This document shows positions 5,024-8,982 of a stretch of 8,982 nt of DNA, piece by piece; the stretch's first letter is position 1; every line of letters starts with the position of its first letter. The stretch is taken from contig JAICUZ010000098.1 of assembly GCA_025935595.1 (NCBI GenBank), forward strand, positions 1 through 8,982, in the 5' to 3' direction. The notes under the pieces are model-generated. The model had not been told where the DNA came from. It ran no database searches and worked only from the letters and a program-made list of their open reading frames with translations. Source of the DNA: Burkholderiales bacterium. Lineage in GTDB: Bacteria; Actinomycetota; Thermoleophilia; Gaiellales; Gaiellaceae. The position numbers were made by a program, and so were the translations under genes.

Positions 5024-6541
5024 TCACATGCGCTCCGGAGCTTCGACGCCGACCAGGTCGAGGCAACGCGCGATCACCTGCTGCGTCGCGCGGCACAGCC
5101 CGAGCCGGAATGCCTCCTCGGGCGAGCCGATCACGCGGCACTCGTGGTAGAAGCGGTGGAACTCGTCGGCGAGCCTGATCGCGTAGGCCGGGATCAGCTG
5201 CGGGCCGCGCCGGTCGGCGGCCTCCCGGGCGGTGACGGGGAAGTCGGTCAGGCGCTTGATCAGCTCCCGCTCCTCGTTCTCGAGCTTGTGTCGACTCGCC
5301 ACGAACGCACCTGAGGCGTCTGCATTCCGCAGGATCGCGGCGATTCGGGCATGGGCGTACTGGACGTAGTAGACCGGGTTCTTGTTCGACTTCTCGGCGG
5401 CGAGCTCGAGATCGATGTCGATCGTCTGGTCCGGCCCGCGGTTGACGAGGTACCACCGTGCGGCGTCGACGCCGACCTGGTCGAGCAGCTCGTCGAGGAA
5501 CACCACGTTGCCGGCGCGCTTCGAGAGCTTGGCCGCCTCACCCCCGCCCGTCAGGTGCACGAACTGGTAGAGCAGCACCTCGACGCGCGACTCGTCGTAG
5601 CCGAGCATGCGCGCAATCGCCGCGTACCAACGCGCGGTCGCGTGATGGTCCGCTCCGAGCACGTACACCGCCTTGTCGAACCCGCGGTCGAGCTTGTCCG
5701 TGAGATAGACGATGTCGGCCGCGCGATACGTCGGTGTGCCGCCTTTGTCGGCGGACCGGATGATCACCCAGTCCTGCTCGTCCCCGTACGCGGACGACCG
5801 CGCCCACACCGCGCCGTCCTTCTCATAGGTGTCGAGCCGCGGCATGAACTCCGGCAGCCGCTGCTCGAGCTCGCTCTGCAGTGCCCAGCTGTCGAAGTTG
5901 ATCCGGAAGCGTTCGAGTGTCCCCTCGATCGACGCGAGCATCCGCGGCAGCGGATCGCCGTCCTGCGCGGCGAGGTCGCGAACATAGTCGCCGTGATAGC
6001 CGTCCTCGGGAACCGGCTCGCCGCGCCGCAGCGCATCGACCGACGCGCGGAAGCGGTCGACCTGCGCGCCGGCGTCGTTGTAGTAGTACTCGCGCTGGAC
6101 GGCGTGGCCGCCGAACGCGAGCAGGCGGGCCACGCTGTCGCCGTACGCGCCGTTGCGCGCATGCGACACGAGCAGCGGGCCGGTCGGGTTCGCCGACACC
6201 ATCTCGACCTGGACTCGCTCGGGCGCGGCCGCCGCCCAGCCTCCGCCGTAGCCGTCGCCGACCTCGCTGAGCGCCGCGATGAAGAACGAGTCGGCGAGCC
6301 GCAGGTTGATGAAGCCGGGACCGGCGACCTCGGTCGAGTCGACGTCGTCGACCTCGCCGATCCGCGCAGCGAGCTCCGCCGCCAGCTCCCGCGGTGGTCT
6401 CCCGACGCTCTTCGCGCTCCTCATGGCGACATTCGTGGCGAAGTCGCCGTGAGAGGCGTCCTTGGGCCGCTCGAGCTCGACGTCGGCTCCCACCGCCGCC
6501 GAGATCTGCGCCTGAAGACGCTCTACCGCTTGAGCCGGCAC
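5024..6541 (-). CDS. argS: arginyl-tRNA synthetase
   Basis: This 505-residue cytoplasmic class I enzyme charges tRNA-Arg with arginine using ATP. The N-terminal ArgS domain includes DASHGDFATNVAM (28-40) and the conserved GPGFINLRL (74-82). The catalytic domain begins at VEMVSANPTGPL (112-123) and continues YYYNDAGAQ (152-160), GADHHATARW (296-305) and the KMSK equivalent KLSKRAGNVV (338-347). NPVYYVQYAHARI (388-400) and the C-terminal DALR-type helical domain ending GVEAPERM follow. The HIGH motif is unusual, reading LVSH (124-127) where HVGH or HLGH is normal. Length is on the short side for ArgS (about 550 is common), yet both ends look complete. The start is GTG at 6541; the frame gives no better upstream start. 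No Shine-Dalgarno sequence is visible, but TAGGTT ends 6 nt before the GTG. It diverges from the DUF3467 gene and converges on the ABC operon 13 bp away. Confidence 0.96.
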   Translation of the reverse strand: MPAQAVERLQAQISAAVGADVELERPKDASHGDFATNVAMRSAKSVGRPPRELAAELAARIGEVDDVDSTEVAGPGFINLRLADSFFIAALSEVGDGYGGGWAAAAPERVQVEMVSANPTGPLLVSHARNGAYGDSVARLLAFGGHAVQREYYYNDAGAQVDRFRASVDALRRGEPVPEDGYHGDYVRDLAAQDGDPLPRMLASIEGTLERFRINFDSWALQSELEQRLPEFMPRLDTYEKDGAVWARSSAYGDEQDWVIIRSADKGGTPTYRAADIVYLTDKLDRGFDKAVYVLGADHHATARWYAAIARMLGYDESRVEVLLYQFVHLTGGGEAAKLSKRAGNVVFLDELLDQVGVDAARWYLVNRGPDQTIDIDLELAAEKSNKNPVYYVQYAHARIAAILRNADASGAFVASRHKLENEERELIKRLTDFPVTAREAADRRGPQLIPAYAIRLADEFHRFYHECRVIGSPEEAFRLGLCRATQQVIARCLDLVGVEAPERM

Positions 6542-6547
6542 GCGAGA

Positions 6548-6553
6548 AACCTA
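6548..6553 (-). promoter_or_regulatory. -10-like TAGGTT before argS
   Basis: The minus-strand TAGGTT fits TANNNT and leaves exactly 6 nt to the argS GTG, predicting a leaderless message. A second hexamer, TACCCT (plus positions 6557-6562), lies 15 nt upstream of the start and would instead give a short leader. No clear -35 box is present for either. Confidence 0.4.
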
Positions 6554-6560
6554 GCGAGGG

Positions 6561-6566
6561 TATGGT
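6561..6566 (+). promoter_or_regulatory. -10-like TATGGT before the DUF3467 gene
   Basis: TATGGT fits TANNNT and leaves 8 nt to the ATG at 6575, so transcription would start at or 1-2 nt before the start codon. It overlaps the alternative argS hexamer on the other strand, so the 33-bp gap would hold two divergent promoters. Confidence 0.4.
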
Positions 6567-6574
6567 CACCGGGG

Positions 6575-6865
6575 ATGGACGACGATTCCACCGAGCGCCA
6601 GCTCAACATCCATATGGATCCTGCGCTGCTCGCGGGCGTGTACGCGAACTTCGCCAACATCACGTTCTCCGACTACGAGTTCACCCTCACCTTCGCCCGC
6701 ATCGATCACGAGGTGGAGGAGGGCGACGTGCCGGGCGTCGTCGTCTCACGCGTCAACATGTCGCAGCAGTTCATGAAGGAGCTGCTCGCGGCGATGCAGG
6801 ACGCGTATTCGAAGTACACGACCGTCAAGGGGATCCAGGACCTCCCCGAGACGGAAGACCGCTAG
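6575..6865 (+). CDS. DUF3467 family protein, 96 aa
   Basis: This small soluble protein matches the pattern I know for DUF3467 (PF11950), a family of about 100 residues with no established function. Key features are VYANFANITFSDYEFTLTFA (22-41), matching the family's YAN...DF.L.F core, and VSRVNMSQQFMKELLAAMQD (52-71), matching the conserved SR.xMS......LL..L segment. The N-terminus is acidic (MDDDSTERQLNIHMD) and the protein looks like an alpha/beta fold with a C-terminal helix. ATG at 6575 is chosen because homology starts shortly after it; the frame upstream is an arginine/glutamate-rich shadow of argS. It diverges from argS and its stop codon overlaps that of the M48 protease. Neither neighbour suggests a role. 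Confidence 0.85.
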   Translation: MDDDSTERQLNIHMDPALLAGVYANFANITFSDYEFTLTFARIDHEVEEGDVPGVVVSRVNMSQQFMKELLAAMQDAYSKYTTVKGIQDLPETEDR

Positions 6866-8052
6866 CGATTCCTTTTCTCCCACGCCTGCGCCATCGCGAT
6901 CCGCTGCGCGATCGTCGGGTGGTTCTCGAGCCAGAGGTAGTCGAGCAGCGGCGGGTTGGCTTCCTCGAGGCTCGACCTGCCGAACTCCTGGAAGAGCGAC
7001 GTGTCGGCGGCGGGGTCGCGCATCGCGTTCAGCGCCCGCCAGTCGGCCTCCGCCTCGTAGCGGCGTGAGACGGCATTCTCGAGCGGCGCGGCCAGCAGCG
7101 TGAGCACCGTCAACACCAGGAACACGTAGGGAAGATTGGCGGGGTCGCCCACCCCGCCGCGCCGGCGGGTCGCGATCGCCAACAGCCACAGGGTCGGGAG
7201 AATGATCAGCGCGGTCCAGCCGATCGCCTTCGGAATGTGCCGGCTGCGGACATGGCCGAGCTCGTGGGCGATCACGACATTCTGTTCGGCGCGAGAGAAC
7301 CGCTCGTCGAGCACCGTGTCCCAGAGTACGACGTGCGTCGACGGCCCGAAGCCGACGGTGAACGCGTTCGCCTGGTCGGTCCACGACGACACGTCCTGTA
7401 CGCGGACGGGCGTGCCTTGCACGTGCTCGATCCGCTCGAGGCGAACGACGTCCGCCTTCAGCGCCGGGTCGTGGAGCGGATGCGACGCGAGAGCTGCGAG
7501 CCAGCCCGAGACGAACGCGAAGAACGCGGCGAACACGACCACGATCGGCGCCGCAACGAGCCACCAGCGCCGGAAGCGCCCGGCGGTTCCGACGAGGAGC
7601 ACGATCGTGGCCATCGCGAAGATCGCCTCCGGGCCGAGCGTCGACCACTGCGAAACGAGCCAGGCGACAACGTCGAACGGGCCGAGCCCCCAGTGGTGCT
7701 GCCACCACAGGCCGACGAGACTGAACGGAAGCGCGACGAACCAGAGCGTGACGAGCAGCACCATCCCGGCGACGATGCCGCTCGCGATTCGACCGAGCCC
7801 CATCGAGCGGACGCTCCTCGGCAGCAGCCGCACGAGGACGACGAGCGCCGCCACCTGGGCGGCGAGGCTGAGGACGTAGAGCGCCTGCTCGCCGCGGTTG
7901 AAGCTCCGCGCGCGGGCGAGCTCGTGTGCGGAGAAGTAGCGCTGCGTGTCGAGGCCGGAGAGGTGCAGCGACGGCACGCTCGTTCGCGACAACAGCCATG
8001 CACCAACGCACCACGCAACGGCCGCCGCAGCTAGCGTGGCGGCCTTCGCCAT
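6862..8052 (-). CDS. M48 family membrane zinc metalloprotease (Ste24-like)
   Basis: This 396-residue integral membrane protease resembles the M48/CAAX prenyl protease 1 (Ste24) group. The zinc site is HELGH (263-267, catalytic Glu264), with the third ligand in the ExxAD motif EAEAD (Glu333, Asp337). A C-terminal HPTIAQRI (378-385) corresponds to the family's HP...RI element. Hydrophobic segments lie near residues 3-21, 58-77, 90-115, 143-156, 164-188, 278-294 and 308-322, so the catalytic motif sits between membrane helices as in Ste24. Such enzymes degrade or trim membrane proteins; prenylated substrates are not expected in bacteria. ATG at 8052 is preferred because the basic-hydrophobic N-terminus begins there. 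ATGs at 8058, 8067, 8076 and 8085 are in frame but would extend into the divergent phosphoesterase gene. The start codons of the two genes overlap, and the stop overlaps the DUF3467 stop. Confidence 0.92.
   Translation of the reverse strand: MAKAATLAAAAVAWCVGAWLLSRTSVPSLHLSGLDTQRYFSAHELARARSFNRGEQALYVLSLAAQVAALVVLVRLLPRSVRSMGLGRIASGIVAGMVLLVTLWFVALPFSLVGLWWQHHWGLGPFDVVAWLVSQWSTLGPEAIFAMATIVLLVGTAGRFRRWWLVAAPIVVVFAAFFAFVSGWLAALASHPLHDPALKADVVRLERIEHVQGTPVRVQDVSSWTDQANAFTVGFGPSTHVVLWDTVLDERFSRAEQNVVIAHELGHVRSRHIPKAIGWTALIILPTLWLLAIATRRRGGVGDPANLPYVFLVLTVLTLLAAPLENAVSRRYEAEADWRALNAMRDPAADTSLFQEFGRSSLEEANPPLLDYLWLENHPTIAQRIAMAQAWEKRNR
8032..8037 (+). promoter_or_regulatory. -10-like TAGCGT before the phosphoesterase
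   Basis: TAGCGT fits TANNNT and leaves 13 nt to the ATG at 8051, giving a leader of about 6 nt. It lies inside the 5' coding end of the M48 gene on the other strand. Weak evidence, with no -35 box recognised. Confidence 0.25.
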
Positions 8053-8779
8053 GCGCATCGCAGTCATCTCGGACATCCACGCCAATCTTCACGCACTGGA
8101 ATCGGTGCTCACCGACGTCGACCGGGAGTCGGTCGACGAGATCTGGTGCCTCGGCGACGTCGTCGGGTACGGGCCGCGGCCGAACGAGTGCTGCGACCTC
8201 ATTCGCGAACGTGCCGCGATCTCCCTCTGCGGCAACCACGATCTGGCGTCGCTCGGGCGGCTCGACGTCGCCGAGTTCAGCGGCGATGCGGCCGCCGCGG
8301 CGCGCTGGACGTCCACGGTGCTCGGCGACGAGCAGCGGGCGTGGCTCGGCTCGCTCTCACCACTCGGCCGCCGTGACGGCGCCGAGCTGTTCCACGCGAG
8401 CCCGCGCGACCCCGTCTGGGAGTACGTGCTGAGCGAGGAGGTCGCGCTGCTCTCCCTCGAAGTGACGACGGAGCCGCTGGTGCTCGTCGGCCACACGCAC
8501 GTGGCGCTTGCCCTTGCGCTGGACGGCGACCAGATCGACGGCGGGCTCGCACCGGGCGGCGTGACGGTCGAGCTCGACGGGCGCCGGTTCCTCGTCAACC
8601 CGGGCTCGGTCGGGCAGCCCCGCGACGGCGACTCGCGTGCGGCGTGGCTGCTGGTCGACACCGACCGGAGGATCGCCGGCTTCCGCCGCGTGGCCTATCC
8701 GATCGACGAGACGCAGAAGGAGATGCGGGATGCGGCCCTCCCCGAGACGCTCGCTGGTCGTCTCGCTCATGGTCTGTAG
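8051..8779 (+). CDS. metallophosphoesterase, YfcE/calcineurin-like
   Basis: This 242-residue cytoplasmic protein belongs to the calcineurin-like phosphoesterase superfamily (PF12850/COG0639 type). The two-metal site is complete: SDIHAN (7-12, Asp8 and His10), GDVVGYG (35-41, Asp36), GNHD (61-64, Asn62 and His63), His115 in FHASPRD, and GHTH (147-150). NPGSVGQPRDGD (183-194) is a hallmark of this subgroup. Substrates are unknown; relatives act on phosphodiesters or phosphomonoesters in vitro. ATG at 8051 places MRIAVISDIH at the usual N-terminus, since the beta strand starts at once; an upstream in-frame ATG at 7946 would run into the M48 gene. The start codon overlaps that of the divergent M48 gene. 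Its last 50 nt overlap the start of the downstream lipoprotein gene, so those two are probably cotranscribed. Confidence 0.94.
   Translation: MRIAVISDIHANLHALESVLTDVDRESVDEIWCLGDVVGYGPRPNECCDLIRERAAISLCGNHDLASLGRLDVAEFSGDAAAAARWTSTVLGDEQRAWLGSLSPLGRRDGAELFHASPRDPVWEYVLSEEVALLSLEVTTEPLVLVGHTHVALALALDGDQIDGGLAPGGVTVELDGRRFLVNPGSVGQPRDGDSRAAWLLVDTDRRIAGFRRVAYPIDETQKEMRDAALPETLAGRLAHGL
8715..8722 (+). promoter_or_regulatory. strong ribosome binding site for the lipoprotein
   Basis: AGAAGGAG lies 7 nt before the ATG at 8730, inside the phosphoesterase gene. It is the best Shine-Dalgarno match in the window and decides the lipoprotein start in place of the later in-frame ATG at 8769. Confidence 0.75.
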
Positions 8780-8982
8780 CGCGCTCGTCGCGGGGTGCGG
8801 CTCGAACGGCGGCGCGAAGCTCGGGCATGCCGACGGCGCGGCGCTGATCGCGCTCGCCCACCGCATCGCCACCGAGGATGCAGACGCTCGAGCCCTAGAC
8901 ATCCCGAGGCTTCGCGACCGGACGATCGCCCTCGTCAATGCGGGCAAGGTGCCCGCAAGACTGCAAGAGCCGCTTCTCAGCA
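8730..8982 (+). CDS. lipoprotein of unknown function (5' part)
   Basis: The first 84 codons are present and the gene continues past the window. The N-terminus is a textbook lipoprotein signal: basic MRPSPRRS, hydrophobic LVVSLMVCSALVA, and the lipobox LVAGC with Cys23 as the lipidated residue after cleavage by signal peptidase II. A short Gly/Ser linker (GSNGG) follows. The mature part so far (residues 30-84) looks helical and charged, with an alternating ALIALAHRIATEDADARALD pattern and QEPLLS at the window edge. I do not recognise the family. A strong ribosome binding site 7 nt upstream supports ATG 8730. The gene overlaps the phosphoesterase by 50 nt in another frame, so it is probably translated from the same message and anchored on the outer face of the membrane. 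Confidence 0.8.
   Translation, partial: MRPSPRRSLVVSLMVCSALVAGCGSNGGAKLGHADGAALIALAHRIATEDADARALDIPRLRDRTIALVNAGKVPARLQEPLLS

Noticed and set aside
5351..6574. Open frame upstream of the DUF3467 ATG that would make a 504-residue protein
   Set aside because: The extension is antisense to argS and low-complexity. Family homology begins only after the ATG at 6575.
6746..8239. Minus-strand open frame of 497 codons across the M48 gene
   Set aside because: It is arginine/alanine-rich with no motifs, and it runs through three well-supported genes in other frames. It is a composition shadow.
1..8982. CRISPR array, insertion sequence, prophage or defence island
   Set aside because: No direct repeat series, transposase, integrase or defence-type domain was seen. 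The gene content is housekeeping and transport.

Overview
The window looks like ordinary chromosome from a high-GC bacterium. The codon third positions are strongly G/C, GTG starts occur, and genes are packed almost without spacers. The closest-feeling relatives are deep-branching Actinobacteriota, for example Thermoleophilia. That placement is inferred from protein style (ArgS, DUF3467, class I aldolase next to GlpX) and not from a marker gene or a search.

Layout from left to right. (1) The last 22 codons of a plus-strand membrane protein end at 70, followed by an 81-base gap. (2) A minus-strand block reads leftwards from 2443: class II fructose-1,6-bisphosphatase (glpX), class I fructose-bisphosphate aldolase coupled to it by a TGATG stop/start, a 46-residue unrecognised protein, then tRNA-Gly(CCC). 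(3) A plus-strand operon (2461-5010) encodes an ABC-2 type exporter: two permeases and an ATPase, joined by 8-nt and 4-nt overlaps. (4) A 29-base perfect inverted repeat lies across the ATPase stop codon, at the convergent junction with argS. (5) argS (minus) and a DUF3467 protein (plus) diverge from a 33-bp gap. (6) An M48 membrane metalloprotease (minus) converges on DUF3467 with overlapping stop codons, and diverges from a metallophosphoesterase (plus) with overlapping start codons. (7) A lipoprotein begins inside the 3' end of the phosphoesterase gene and runs off the window.

How the genes work together. GlpX and the aldolase catalyse consecutive gluconeogenic steps: triose phosphates to fructose-1,6-bisphosphate to fructose-6-phosphate. 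Making them from one message with coupled translation is sensible. The three ABC genes form one transporter of unknown substrate. The remaining genes are housekeeping (argS, tRNA-Gly) or poorly characterised (DUF3467, phosphoesterase, lipoprotein), with no visible functional link.

There is no CRISPR array, transposase, prophage, toxin-antitoxin pair or defence system here, and I found no convincing novel system. The observations most worth a second look are the palindromic repeat that supplies the ATPase C-terminus, the altered HIGH motif in ArgS, the series of -10-like hexamers placed just upstream of start codons (suggesting leaderless or near-leaderless transcripts), and the extreme gene packing.
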